A stretch of 64,000 nucleotides of DNA from the NCBI RefSeq assembly GCF_024662235.1, contig NZ_CP096276.1, forward strand, positions 496,001 to 560,000. The letters are read 5' to 3'. Below the pieces are notes generated by a model. The model ran no database searches, was not told the origin of the DNA, and saw nothing but the letters and a program-made list of their open reading frames with translations. The position numbers were made by a program, and so were the translations under genes. This document shows positions 8,060 to 17,458 of this stretch, one piece after another. The stretch's first letter is position 1. Each line of letters begins with the position of its first letter. Source of the stretch: Pimelobacter simplex (lineage in GTDB: Bacteria; Actinomycetota; Actinomycetes; Propionibacteriales; Nocardioidaceae).

Positions 8060-9474
8060 GCACAGTCATGAATACACACACGATCGCGGGCACCGTCCCC
8101 ATGGTCGATCTCAACCCCTTGCACTGGCTGGGGGACCAGGCCCAGGAAACCCTGGCCGACGGGTTCACCTCGATGATGATGGCGATCTGGTCCGGTGCCA
8201 TGTGGCTGCTCACGACCTCGTTCGGACTGATCGACGGGTTCACCCCAAACGTCGCCGACCCCGACCTGGCCACGCTGTACTCGGTCACCTTGTGGATCGC
8301 CCTGGTGATCGCCCTGGTGATGGCGTTCGGCCAGATCGGGCTCGCGGTCATCCGCCAAGATGGCCGCGGCTTCGGCACGCTGGCTGCCGGGGTGGTCCAG
8401 TACGGCGTCGTCCTGTCCTGCTGGATCACCGTGAGCGCAGGCCTCATCGCCGGCGCCTCAGGACTGACCAAAGGCATCTTGGACACCCTGCTCGGCGTCG
8501 ACAGCTTCTCCGGCTACGCGGCCGGCGACGGGTTCGTCGACACCGTCTCCGGCACAACGCAAGCAGCCACCCTCGGGCTCTGCGCGCTGTTCATCCTGAT
8601 CCCGGCCGCCTTCGGTCACATGGTGATCATGCTGGTGCGCTCGGCGGCCCTGCTGATCCTGACCGCCACCATGCCGATCGCCGCAGCAGGTGCGCTGTCG
8701 GAGGGCACGAAGTCGTGGATGTGGAAGTCCATCCGCTGGTTCCTGGCCTGTGTGCTGATCGAGCCACTCCTGGCCCTGGTGATCGGTATGGGAACCCAGT
8801 TCGCCTGGGCCGGCATGCCCGACAACCAGACCGGTGACGGCTCCTTCATCCGGGACATCACCTCGAGCGCGAACAACGTCGGCCTGTCGGTCGTCGGAGC
8901 GGTCATCATGCTGGTGGCCTGCTTCATGCCACTGGTGCTGTTCCGGCTGCTCGCCTTCGTCGACCCCGGCACCGCTTCGGGCGCCTCGTTCCGCTCCACG
9001 ATGGACGCCAACGGCGGCGTCGCCGGACTGGTGAAAGGCCAGCGCGCTGGCGGCAGTGGCCTGACGTCCGGGTCTGGTGCCGCCAGCGAGACCGCGTCGG
9101 ACGGGCGCACGACCTCGGAGAACGGCGCTGAGGCTGAGACCGCAAACCGCTTCCAGTCCTCGGGGTTGAAGAAGTTCGGCGGCGGTGTCGGCGGCAAGGT
9201 CGGCGGCCTCGTCGGCGGTGCGATGGAGAAGACCGGGAAGGTCGCCCAGACCGGCGCCGCGATGAGCGTTGACGTGCTCGGCCAGACCGGCGTCGGCAAC
9301 CAGGGCTACTACCCCACCGACCACACCCCCGAGCAGAAGCGGCACGGCCAGCACAGGGAGGGGCAGCACGGGCAGAAGTTCCGACCGGTCAACGACGCCA
9401 ACGGCGCCGGCGTCGCCAACGACATTCCCCCCGAGGCCCAGGCCGCCGTTGAGGACGGAGCGTTCCTCGTATGA
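8056..9474 (+). CDS. VirB6/TrbL-like polytopic channel protein
   Basis: A 472-residue protein starting at the ATG overlapping the preceding stop. At least six hydrophobic segments (for example around residues 45-60, 78-100, 115-140, 175-205, 225-245 and 280-305) are followed by a long soluble Gly/Ser/Ala-rich C-terminal tail (about 330-472) ending in a His/Gln-rich stretch. This arrangement is typical of VirB6/TrbL proteins, which form the inner-membrane core of type IV secretion systems. It lies between a VirB8-like and a SCO6880-type gene. The tail composition (LTSGSGAASETAS) is low-complexity and probably disordered. Confidence 0.75.
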   Translation: MSTVMNTHTIAGTVPMVDLNPLHWLGDQAQETLADGFTSMMMAIWSGAMWLLTTSFGLIDGFTPNVADPDLATLYSVTLWIALVIALVMAFGQIGLAVIRQDGRGFGTLAAGVVQYGVVLSCWITVSAGLIAGASGLTKGILDTLLGVDSFSGYAAGDGFVDTVSGTTQAATLGLCALFILIPAAFGHMVIMLVRSAALLILTATMPIAAAGALSEGTKSWMWKSIRWFLACVLIEPLLALVIGMGTQFAWAGMPDNQTGDGSFIRDITSSANNVGLSVVGAVIMLVACFMPLVLFRLLAFVDPGTASGASFRSTMDANGGVAGLVKGQRAGGSGLTSGSGAASETASDGRTTSENGAEAETANRFQSSGLKKFGGGVGGKVGGLVGGAMEKTGKVAQTGAAMSVDVLGQTGVGNQGYYPTDHTPEQKRHGQHREGQHGQKFRPVNDANGAGVANDIPPEAQAAVEDGAFLV

Positions 9475-11000
9475 GCGTCTACGGGGTATCCGCGACCCGT
9501 GACCGGGAGGCCTGGCTCTTCGGGCTCACCGGCCCGCAGTTCTTCCTGGTTCTGGCCGCCGGGTTGCCGACCTGGATGGCGATCGCTATCGGGCAGTGGC
9601 TCGCGCTGCTCGGCACGATCCCCGCCTGGGCCGCGGTCGGACTGCTGATCTGCCTGCCGATCCGAGGCCACTCGGCCTTCGAGTGGATCGGCGTCGTGTT
9701 CCGGCACCTGGCCGGACAAGCGTTCGGCTGGTCCCGGTTCCAGTCCAAGGCCGCCGCGGGCGACCTCGACCTCGGCGACGATGAGGACGACGGCGACGCT
9801 GGCGAGGCGGACCTCCCAGGCATCCTGTCCGGCATCCAGATCCACGACGGTCCGCCGATGACCGGGCAGACCGCACGCCCGGCAATCATCCAGAACCACG
9901 CGGCCCGCACCTGGGCGGCCACCGCACGGGTCGTCCACCCCGGCATCGGGATGAGCGACGACGCCGACCGGTTCCGCATGGGCGCTGGGCTGACGGAGAT
10001 GATGGAGGCCGCCACCGCCGGCAACCAGATCGACCTGATCGTGGTGCAGGTCCGCACCATCCCCGACGACGGCACCGAGCGCGAGGAGTGGGTGCGCCGT
10101 AACGCGCGCCCCGGCGAGCCGGAGGTATCGGCGAGGGTGAACGCCCAGTTGGAGGCGATGACCTCCGGCGCGGCGGTGCGCCGGGAGGCGTTCGTGACCG
10201 TGGTGGTTCGGGAGGAGGTCATCAACAAGGACGCCAAGCGCGCCGGGCGCGGTGTGATCGGCCGGGCGCGCATCTTGTACTCGGTGCTGGCCGAGGTCGA
10301 GGCCCGGCTGACCGGCTCGATCGGCTGCACGCGGGTGACCTGGCTCGACAGCTCCGAGCTCGCCGTGGCGATCCGCACCGGGTTCGAGCCCGGCGATGCG
10401 TCCGCGCTCGCGGACGCGGCGATCCACCACCGTGAGGACCCGTCGATCGCGGCCGGGGTGCCGCTGGGCGCAGCCGGTCCGACCACCGCGTCGACCGCGC
10501 TGCGGTCCTACCGGCACGGGGAGTGGGAGTCGATCTCCTCCACGATCCTGCTGCCCCGCAAGGGTGCCCGGATGGGTGCGCTGGCGCGCGTGCTGGTTCC
10601 CTCCCAGCCAGGCGAGCGGCGCGCCCTGACGGTGTTCTACCGGCCGGTCTCCCAGCAGGCAGCCGACCGGGCCACCGGCCGGGCGCAGATGTCGGCGGTG
10701 ATGGCTGGCACGGTTCGTGAGAAGGCCGGCAAGGTCGAGCGGGCCAAGGACCGCCAGTCGGTCGGCAAGCTGCACGAGCGAGACGAGAAGCTCGAGATGG
10801 GCCGGTCGCTGGTCAAGGTGTCCTCCGCGGTCTCGATCACAGTTCCGGCCGGCTGGAACGCCCAAGACTTCGGCCGCCGCCTCGACGCCTCGATCCGCAT
10901 CAGCGGCTTCACCCCACTCCCTCTGGACGGGGCCCACGACGCGGCCTTCGCCGTGTCCGCGATCCCGCTGGGGGCAGGCCTGTCGAAGAAGCGCCGCTAA
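9471..11000 (+). CDS. SCO6880-type conjugation protein (PrgI-like plus VirB4 N-domain)
   Basis: A 509-residue protein matching the actinobacterial SCO6880 family: short cytoplasmic N-terminus, two adjacent transmembrane helices (about residues 22-40 and 44-62, as in PrgI/VirB3), then a large soluble region without a Walker motif. The following gene supplies the ATPase domain, so together the two look like a VirB3-VirB4 protein split into an N-terminal and an ATPase piece. The start overlaps the VirB6-like stop (ATGA). Part of the inner-membrane energising complex of the mating machine by inference. Confidence 0.8.
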   Translation: MSVYGVSATRDREAWLFGLTGPQFFLVLAAGLPTWMAIAIGQWLALLGTIPAWAAVGLLICLPIRGHSAFEWIGVVFRHLAGQAFGWSRFQSKAAAGDLDLGDDEDDGDAGEADLPGILSGIQIHDGPPMTGQTARPAIIQNHAARTWAATARVVHPGIGMSDDADRFRMGAGLTEMMEAATAGNQIDLIVVQVRTIPDDGTEREEWVRRNARPGEPEVSARVNAQLEAMTSGAAVRREAFVTVVVREEVINKDAKRAGRGVIGRARILYSVLAEVEARLTGSIGCTRVTWLDSSELAVAIRTGFEPGDASALADAAIHHREDPSIAAGVPLGAAGPTTASTALRSYRHGEWESISSTILLPRKGARMGALARVLVPSQPGERRALTVFYRPVSQQAADRATGRAQMSAVMAGTVREKAGKVERAKDRQSVGKLHERDEKLEMGRSLVKVSSAVSITVPAGWNAQDFGRRLDASIRISGFTPLPLDGAHDAAFAVSAIPLGAGLSKKRR

Positions 11001-11033
11001 CCCGAGAAGCGCGCAGACCGGCCAGGCCTGAGA

Positions 11034-11072
11034 CAGCCCGGTCGTCAGATGTCCGAACTGGCGGCCGGGCTG
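11034..11072 (+). terminator. Possible stem-loop after SCO6880-type gene
   Basis: CAGCCCGGTCG at 11034-11044 pairs with CGGCCGGGCTG at 11062-11072 (one G-T wobble), followed by TTGCTTCT. It sits 34 bases after the stop of the SCO6880-type gene in the longest gap of the transfer operon. Could be an attenuator or terminator; the T tract is weak. Confidence 0.35.
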
Positions 11073-11244
11073 TTGCTTCTCCGGACATGGAGCATCAACC
11101 CGACCCGATGAAGGAACCGCCTGCGACGCGATCGAGGAACTGCTCGGGCCGCAGCCAACAGCCGCCGCTGGTCAGCCGCCCGCGCGAACTGGCGACCACA
11201 CCGACAGCGCCCTCACCGAGGCCGTCGAGCACCACCGCGGGGGA

Positions 11245-12789
11245 GTGGTGAGCATGGCGGCGACGAAGACCCGTTCCCGGGGTGCGGCCAAGAACGTGCG
11301 GCCCGCGTCGCGGACGATCGACGATCTGTTGGCGGATTTCGGAACCACGATGCCGCGCAAGCCAGCACCACCCGCGGAGCCTCCTGCGGAGAAGCTGTTC
11401 CCCGGTTCGGCCAAACACAACGGCATACGGCGGAGGGGACACGGCTGGACCGCCACGATGCCGCCGCTGGCCGGCTATCAGATGACCTCGGAGGAAACCC
11501 CGGTCCTGTGGCCGCTGATCTGCGGGGACGGGCTCCCGCCGTGGGGGGCGGAGATGGGCTACGACGTGCTCTCGGGCGGCAAGTTCTACTGCGACCCGAT
11601 GGGCTGGGTGCTCGACGACACGATCCCGGTCACCAATCCCAACATCTTCATCTTCGGCAAGCCGGGCCGCGGGAAGTCAGCGACCGTCAAGGCGTTCATG
11701 CTCCGGATGGTCCGCTATGGCTACCGGTCCCTGGTGCTCGGTGACGTCAAGGACGAGTACGAGGACCTCGCCCGGTTCCTGGGCGTCGACCCGTTCCGCA
11801 TCGGGCCCGGCCTGGCGGGCCGGATCAACCCGCTCGACCTCGGCCCGCTCGGCATGGACTGGGAGAAGCAGACCCGCGAAGAGCAGCACCGTCGCGCGAA
11901 CGTGATCTTCAACCGCTGGCTGTTCCTGATCCGGGGCCTGGTCGGATCCCAGGGCGTGAGATTCACCCCGACCGAGGAGCGGGTCATCAACAAGGTGCTG
12001 CGACACCTGACCGGTTGGTCCGTGGGTGCCTCCCGGCTCAAGCCGGTCACCATTCCCCAGGTGTGGGCGGCACTGGACTCGCCCACCAACGATCTGGTCA
12101 CCGATTGCCGCTACTCCTCCGAGCAGGACTTCTACGACGGAACCCGGCCGCTGCGCGACGCGCTCGGTGCCCTGTGCGAGGGATCGCTGCAGGGGATGTT
12201 CGACACCGAGTCGACCTTCCGTCCCGACTGGCGTGCACCGATCCAGACGCTGTCACTGCGGTCGCTGCACGAGACCGGCAACAAGGTCGCCGTCGGGATC
12301 GCGCTGATGTGCCTCAACTCCTGGGGCCAGGGCATGCGCGAGACCGCATCGCCGGGCGATCGGCGGATCGTGCTCCGCGACGAGGCGTGGCTCCAGACCC
12401 GGCTCTCGCTCGACGCGGTGATGGCGCTGGACGCCAACCTGCGGCTCTCCCGAGCCGAGGGTGACATCCAGCTGGTGACCTACCACAAGCCGTCCGACCC
12501 GCTCTCTGCCGGCGACGAGGGCAGCCAGGCCGCGCAGATCGCCAAGGACCTGCTCAACCTCTCCGACGTCCGGATCCTGATGGGCCAAGACGAGTCGGTC
12601 GCCGACGAGCTCGGCCGACTGATGGGGCTCTCGGCGATGCAGCAGAGCGTGATCACCCACTGGGCGATGCAAGAGAAGGGCCGCGCCCTGTGGATGGTCG
12701 GCGACCAGCGGTACAAAGTGCAGACGCTGCTCACGCCTCTCGAACGGCGGCTCACCTACACCAACGACGCGCTCGACACAGCTCTGTGA
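11245..12789 (+). CDS. VirB4-like conjugation ATPase
   Basis: A 514-residue protein with a Walker A at about residues 133-142 (FGKPGRGKSA) and the VirB4-type Walker B IVLRDEAW near residue 372. It lacks the N-terminal half of canonical VirB4; that part appears to be encoded by the preceding gene. The start is GTG at 11245 after a GGGGGAG site, with an ATG three codons on. It powers assembly or transfer of the type IV secretion system at the inner membrane. The C-terminus (QVQTLLTPLERRLTYTNDA-like) is typical of actinobacterial ATP/GTP-binding conjugation proteins. Confidence 0.85.
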   Translation: MVSMAATKTRSRGAAKNVRPASRTIDDLLADFGTTMPRKPAPPAEPPAEKLFPGSAKHNGIRRRGHGWTATMPPLAGYQMTSEETPVLWPLICGDGLPPWGAEMGYDVLSGGKFYCDPMGWVLDDTIPVTNPNIFIFGKPGRGKSATVKAFMLRMVRYGYRSLVLGDVKDEYEDLARFLGVDPFRIGPGLAGRINPLDLGPLGMDWEKQTREEQHRRANVIFNRWLFLIRGLVGSQGVRFTPTEERVINKVLRHLTGWSVGASRLKPVTIPQVWAALDSPTNDLVTDCRYSSEQDFYDGTRPLRDALGALCEGSLQGMFDTESTFRPDWRAPIQTLSLRSLHETGNKVAVGIALMCLNSWGQGMRETASPGDRRIVLRDEAWLQTRLSLDAVMALDANLRLSRAEGDIQLVTYHKPSDPLSAGDEGSQAAQIAKDLLNLSDVRILMGQDESVADELGRLMGLSAMQQSVITHWAMQEKGRALWMVGDQRYKVQTLLTPLERRLTYTNDALDTAL

Positions 12790-12859
12790 CTGTTCGTCGG
12801 ATTTCTGACGGTTGCGCGTCGAACATGCGCATGCGCGGCGTCCGCCTGAGGTGGTCGTC

Positions 12860-14719
12860 GTGAAGAAGGGCATCCTGCTCGGCCTGCCGCTGGTGCTGAT
12901 CGCTCCGCTGATGCTGCTCTTGCTAGGCACGGGGAACGCGAGCATCGAGGCGGTCCGGGCTGCCTGCGCGACGGGGGCTTCGGGCTCCGGGTCGGGGTCG
13001 TTCGGTATCGGCACGCTCAACTGGCGGGGCGCATCGCACTACACGAAGAACCCCCATCCCGGGGAGAGGCCCTACGGCGAGCGGGTGCCGAACATGGTGT
13101 CCAAGATCGGCGCCTCCGGTGCGTCGATCATCGGGTTCCAGGAGTTCGAGCCACCGCAGGCGCAGGCATTCCTCAGGGCCACCAACGGAACCTGGCGGAT
13201 CGTGGCCGGCCAGCGTCAGGGGCACCGATCCACCGCGGACGCGATCGCCTATCAACCCGGCGTCTGGACGGTGGATGAGGTCCGCCACGTGTCGATAAGG
13301 TACGGCGGCCCGATGATCCAGGTCCCTCTGGTGCGGTTCACCTCGACCGTCGGCGGATCCGTGTGGGTGCTCAACGCCCACAACCCCGCCAACGCGGTAG
13401 GCGGCACGAAGGTGATGCGCGATGCCGCGGTCCGCGCCGAAGCGACCGCACTGCGACAGTTGCAGGCCAGCGATCACGACACAGCCCTGTTCCTGGTCGG
13501 CGACATGAACGACAAGGCCCGGTTCAAACGCCTGTTCCTGTCGGTGGCCGGTCCGGGCTGGTCGAGCGCCAACCCCACCGACCAGCAGATCGACTGGATC
13601 CTGGGCGGCCCTGCCGTCACCTTCTCCGGGACCGTCGTGGACCGGAGCACCAACGACCGCGCGCACAACTACACCGACCACCCGTTCGTCCACACCACCG
13701 CTCACCTGACCGGACCAGGGCCCGATCGACCAGAGCCCACCGGCACCCAGCCCGGCGGCACGACGTCGACCGGTTGCCCGCCGTGCCCGCCCCTCGGCAA
13801 CTTCGGCGTGGACCTGCTCCAGAACGTCTCAGCGCCAAGCGACCTCGACGCCGCCAAAGTCGCGGCCATGGCCGCCTACCAGGCGGGGTTCCGCGGCGAG
13901 GACCTCATCACCGCGGTGGCCATCGCCCGCGTGGAGTCGACCTGGAACCCGAGGGCCACCAACGGGACCCACTTCGGACTGTGGCAGATCTCCGTGCAGC
14001 ACCGGGGCACGGTGCCCGGCTGGAACACGCAGGCCGCCATCTTCGACCCGCTCCTCAACGCCAAGTACGCCTTCGCGCTCTACTCCGCCCGATCCGGATC
14101 GGGGGAGGCCAAGTTCGCCGACTGGACCCCGTTCCAGAACACCGACTACCACCGGTACCTCGACGCCGCCCGGCGGGCGGTCGCCGCGATAGAGCGCGGC
14201 ACCACGAACATCGCGGACACCGGCTGCACCGCCTCGCCGATCCAGGTCGCCCAAGAGCTCTCAGCCGCGCTCTCGGCCCGCGTCAACACCATGATGCGGA
14301 CCGACAGCGGCTTGTGCAGCCTGTCCTGGACCAGCGGCGCACCCTGCACCTACAAGAACCAGTGCCCCAAGATCGTCGACGCCGTCTACGGCGGCCCCGG
14401 CGTCGGCCGCGGCTACGGCAACGGTGAAGACGTCGCCCAAGGCATCATCAACGCCGGACTGGCACAGTCCCACGGCACCGGACTCGACCCGCTCCCGCCC
14501 GTGGGCGCCGTGGTCTCCTACAACCGCGGCGACGGCATCGGTCACGTCGCGATCTACGTCGGCGGCGGCAAGATCTTCGGCAACGACTACGGCTGTGCCG
14601 CCAACGGCCTCTACGGCTGCGTCGGATTCGCCGACGTCCACACCCCGAGCGGCTCGGTCACCTGGGCACTGCCCAAGCAGGCGTTCGACCTCGGCGGAAT
14701 GCCGGCCGCGGCCGCGTAA
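12860..14719 (+). CDS. EEP nuclease-like + transglycosylase + CHAP fusion, secreted
   Basis: About 619 residues from the GTG at 12860 (GAGG eight bases upstream). An N-terminal membrane helix or signal (ILLGLPLVLIAPLMLLLLG) leads into three domains. Residues about 45-280 have every endonuclease/exonuclease/phosphatase motif: TLNWRG, FQEFE (about 92), NAHNPAN, GDMND (about 213), QIDWIL and TDHPFV (about 272). Residues about 330-430 form a lytic transglycosylase-like domain (AIARVESTWNP, HFGLWQIS). Residues about 485-610 resemble a CHAP/NlpC amidase (VGAVVSYNRGDGIGHVAIYV). The last two suit a VirB1-like wall-opening role; a DNase-like domain fused to them is unusual. Nearby starts at 12812 or 12851 are possible. 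Confidence 0.8.
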   Translation: MKKGILLGLPLVLIAPLMLLLLGTGNASIEAVRAACATGASGSGSGSFGIGTLNWRGASHYTKNPHPGERPYGERVPNMVSKIGASGASIIGFQEFEPPQAQAFLRATNGTWRIVAGQRQGHRSTADAIAYQPGVWTVDEVRHVSIRYGGPMIQVPLVRFTSTVGGSVWVLNAHNPANAVGGTKVMRDAAVRAEATALRQLQASDHDTALFLVGDMNDKARFKRLFLSVAGPGWSSANPTDQQIDWILGGPAVTFSGTVVDRSTNDRAHNYTDHPFVHTTAHLTGPGPDRPEPTGTQPGGTTSTGCPPCPPLGNFGVDLLQNVSAPSDLDAAKVAAMAAYQAGFRGEDLITAVAIARVESTWNPRATNGTHFGLWQISVQHRGTVPGWNTQAAIFDPLLNAKYAFALYSARSGSGEAKFADWTPFQNTDYHRYLDAARRAVAAIERGTTNIADTGCTASPIQVAQELSAALSARVNTMMRTDSGLCSLSWTSGAPCTYKNQCPKIVDAVYGGPGVGRGYGNGEDVAQGIINAGLAQSHGTGLDPLPPVGAVVSYNRGDGIGHVAIYVGGGKIFGNDYGCAANGLYGCVGFADVHTPSGSVTWALPKQAFDLGGMPAAAA

Positions 14720-14849
14720 ACCGCACGCGGAGACCTGCAGGCCCTGTGGAAGGACGAGCCGCGGAGGACGACACGAGATCGCGCGTGAAGACTGAGATCG
14801 CCCACGCTCGCGTGTCCGATCGGCGTCGCTCCGGGTTGCCTTTCCCAGC

Positions 14850-15437
14850 ATGGACGTACGCATCGGCACCACCGCTGACGGCCATGCCGCCGGTTTCGAC
14901 ACCAGTAGCACCCGACCGCTGGTGCTGGTCGGCGACGTCGGCCGCGGCAAGACCACCACCGCGCGCTACCTCACCCGGTGGTGGCTGGCGAACACCCGGC
15001 GCCATGCACACGTGTTCGCCCCAGCCCCCAGCGAGTGGGCAGACCTGCGCTGCGAACCCGAACACCCCGACCAGCTGCAGTGGCCAGTCGGACATGAATG
15101 TCCCGCCGGAACCTGTCTGGTGGTAGTCGACGACATCGACCTGGCCGACGACCACCACATCTACTTCCTGCCGCTGGGGCGGGCGCGAACGATCTTGACC
15201 TCAAACGGCGCCCACGACCTGGCCGACCGCCCGCTCCCTGGCGACGACGTCGTCTGCCTGGGCCTGGTCCAACACGACTACCCGGACCCGGCCGAAGCCG
15301 CGGTCTTGGAGGGACAAGGACGTCTGGACTGGCCGATCGGCACGGTCGCGGTCATCCCCGATCAGCGGGGGCCGAAGGACTTCCCTTGCCACCGCTGGCA
15401 GGCGCCCGAGAGTAGCTGGATGGCGGTCGCCCGATGA
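14850..15437 (+). CDS. Small P-loop ATPase, FtsK-like
   Basis: A 195-residue protein with a clear Walker A at residues 28-37 (GDVGRGKTTT) and Walker B CLVVVDDIDLAD around residue 90. It is too short for a full FtsK/VirD4 motor but resembles the minimal FtsK/SpoIIIE-like proteins encoded before VirD4 genes in actinobacterial elements. Its stop overlaps the next gene's ATG (ATGA). It probably assists the coupling protein. Two CxxC-poor cysteines (HECPAGTC) between the Walker motifs are of unknown meaning. Confidence 0.6.
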   Translation: MDVRIGTTADGHAAGFDTSSTRPLVLVGDVGRGKTTTARYLTRWWLANTRRHAHVFAPAPSEWADLRCEPEHPDQLQWPVGHECPAGTCLVVVDDIDLADDHHIYFLPLGRARTILTSNGAHDLADRPLPGDDVVCLGLVQHDYPDPAEAAVLEGQGRLDWPIGTVAVIPDQRGPKDFPCHRWQAPESSWMAVAR

Positions 15438-15922
15438 GCATGGAACGTTCCCGACGCGCCCGGTTCACCAACGTCTCCCCGAGGACGGGCGAGTTCACGG
15501 TGGCGGTCCTCGCCGCCGGCGGCTTCTTCGTCCTGATCACCCCGCTCGTCGTCCAGGGCGTCGCCGCGTGGGCCACCTCGGGGGACTTCGCGCTGCCGAA
15601 GGGCCGTCTGCTGGACGCCTACGGCGGGCTGCTGCACGGTCGCTTCGGCACGGGCTTGCGCCGTGACGCCTCCAATGCTCTGCCGCCGGATGCGCTGATG
15701 TGGGCGCTCACGGTGCTCGGCGAGGTGCTGGTGCTCGCAGCCGCGGTCGTGGCCGGCATGTGGATGCGCGACCTGACCGGCACAAGCTCCCGACACGGCC
15801 TGGCCACCCCGACGCACGCCGCGGAGGCCCTCGGAGTGCCGCGGCTGCGCAACAGCGCCGCGGTGATCCGACCCGACCTCTACACCCGCTCCGGCCGACG
15901 AACGACCGCCGGAAGCAAGTAG
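15434..15922 (+). CDS. Two-helix membrane protein of the transfer operon
   Basis: A 162-residue protein with two hydrophobic helices (about residues 24-46, FTVAVLAAGGFFVLITPLVV, and 92-115, LTVLGEVLVLAAAVVAGMWM). The C-terminal 45 residues are basic. It lies between a small P-loop ATPase and the VirD4-type gene, where actinobacterial elements often carry the membrane anchor of the coupling protein as a separate gene. The VirD4 gene here has no N-terminal membrane helices of its own, so this protein may provide them; that is inference. Confidence 0.55.
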   Translation: MSMERSRRARFTNVSPRTGEFTVAVLAAGGFFVLITPLVVQGVAAWATSGDFALPKGRLLDAYGGLLHGRFGTGLRRDASNALPPDALMWALTVLGEVLVLAAAVVAGMWMRDLTGTSSRHGLATPTHAAEALGVPRLRNSAAVIRPDLYTRSGRRTTAGSK

Positions 15923-15956
15923 CCCGAGCCACAGACAGGCGGAAAGGAACCCCGAC

Positions 15957-17444
15957 GTGACAACAGCGCTCAAGCACGTCAACCTCCACGAGGTGGGCTG
16001 GCGGCTCGGCACGGCCGGGCGCACGGGCCCCGAGCTGTGGGTGCCCTTCGATCGGACGACCTGCGTGATCGGCCCCCAGGGTTCGGGCAAGACCCTGGAC
16101 CTGCTGGTGCCCGCATTGCTGGATGCGCCCGGCGGCGCGCTCGTGACTCTGACCAAGCCCGAGGACCTGTTCCTGACCCTGGAAGCCCGCGGGAGTCGCG
16201 GTGGAGGGGGCGGCCGCCCGGTCGCGGTCCTCGACCCGTTCAACGCCGCCCCCGGCACCCCGGAGCTGGTGTGGGACCCGATCAAGGGATGTGAGGACGC
16301 GATGCTCGCCGAACGGCGGGCGAAAGCGTTCGCGAACGGAACGATCAAGGGCGCCACCTCTCAGTCCTCCGACCAGGCCGCCCGGTTCTACGCCGGCGAG
16401 TGCGCGAAGGTCCTCCAGGCCTACTTCCACGCCGCCGCGATCGCCGGCATCGGCCTGGAGGAGGTGCTGATGTGGGTCTCCAGCCCCCGGCAGTACCCGC
16501 AGGCCGAGGAGATCCTGCGCACCCACCCGGCCGCAGAGCCGCTATGGGACGGCCTGCTGCGCGGCGCCCTGAACGGCGACGAGCGAACCGCCGGCAACAC
16601 CATCACCACCGTCCAGCAGTCCATGGCGCTGTTCTTCCAACGCTCGATCCGGGAACGCTGCGTCCCCTCCCCGACCCGGCCTCCCACCGACCTCGAGGCC
16701 CTGATCCGGGCAGGCGGCACGATCTACCTGCTGGGCCGCGACGACCCTTACGCCAGCGCGTCGCCGCTGATGACGGCGGTCACCGAACAGATCCTGGACA
16801 CCGCCAAGCGGCTGGGGGAGACCTCCCCGCACGGGCGACTGTGCCCGCCGTTCCTCGCCTGCCTGGACGAGCTCCCGTCGACCGCGCCGATCCCGACGCT
16901 GTCGACCAGGATGGCCAACGAGCGTGCACTGGGACTCTCCTTCATCCTCGCTGCCCAGACATGGCGACAGGTCGTGGTCTGCTACGGCGAGGACGAGGCC
17001 CGCACCATCTACGGGCTCTCCAACAACCTGGTGGTCTTCGGCGGCGGAAAAGACATCCGCTTCTACCAGGAGCTCTCCGACCTCATCGGGTCCACCAGCC
17101 ACACCGAGACTCGATACTCCTCACGCTGCCACCAGCTGTTCGGCGTAATGGACCGGTCCTACGACCAGCGGCGGGTACCGATCCTCGAACCGGCCGAGCT
17201 GCGCCGCATCGAGCAGCGCAAGGCCCTGGTCCTGGCGGAGATGAACGACCCGATCATCGCGAACCTGCACCGCTGCATCGACGGCAAGCGCGGCAAGGAA
17301 CTGCTCGCCGCTCAGCAGCGTGCCCGGCTCGCGGCTCGCGGCCACGAGCCGGACGCGCCGCCCAACCTCCCAGTGGCCACCGAGCCCACGCCGCCGACCG
17401 AGCCTGTGTCACGATCCCAGCAGCGGCTCGGGATGCCGAAGTAG
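15957..17444 (+). CDS. VirD4/TraG-type coupling protein
   Basis: A 495-residue protein starting at a GTG preceded by GGAAAGGA. Walker A GPQGSGKTLD is at about residue 38 and Walker B FLACLDELPS at about residue 298. The downstream LSTRMANERALGLSFILAAQ block and GGGKDIRFYQELSDLIG are typical of the TraM-recognition region of VirD4/TraG coupling proteins. The family brings relaxase-DNA to the secretion channel. The usual N-terminal transmembrane helices are missing and may be supplied by the preceding membrane protein. Confidence 0.88.
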   Translation: MTTALKHVNLHEVGWRLGTAGRTGPELWVPFDRTTCVIGPQGSGKTLDLLVPALLDAPGGALVTLTKPEDLFLTLEARGSRGGGGGRPVAVLDPFNAAPGTPELVWDPIKGCEDAMLAERRAKAFANGTIKGATSQSSDQAARFYAGECAKVLQAYFHAAAIAGIGLEEVLMWVSSPRQYPQAEEILRTHPAAEPLWDGLLRGALNGDERTAGNTITTVQQSMALFFQRSIRERCVPSPTRPPTDLEALIRAGGTIYLLGRDDPYASASPLMTAVTEQILDTAKRLGETSPHGRLCPPFLACLDELPSTAPIPTLSTRMANERALGLSFILAAQTWRQVVVCYGEDEARTIYGLSNNLVVFGGGKDIRFYQELSDLIGSTSHTETRYSSRCHQLFGVMDRSYDQRRVPILEPAELRRIEQRKALVLAEMNDPIIANLHRCIDGKRGKELLAAQQRARLAARGHEPDAPPNLPVATEPTPPTEPVSRSQQRLGMPK

Positions 17445-17458
17445 ACGAGGAGCAGCCG

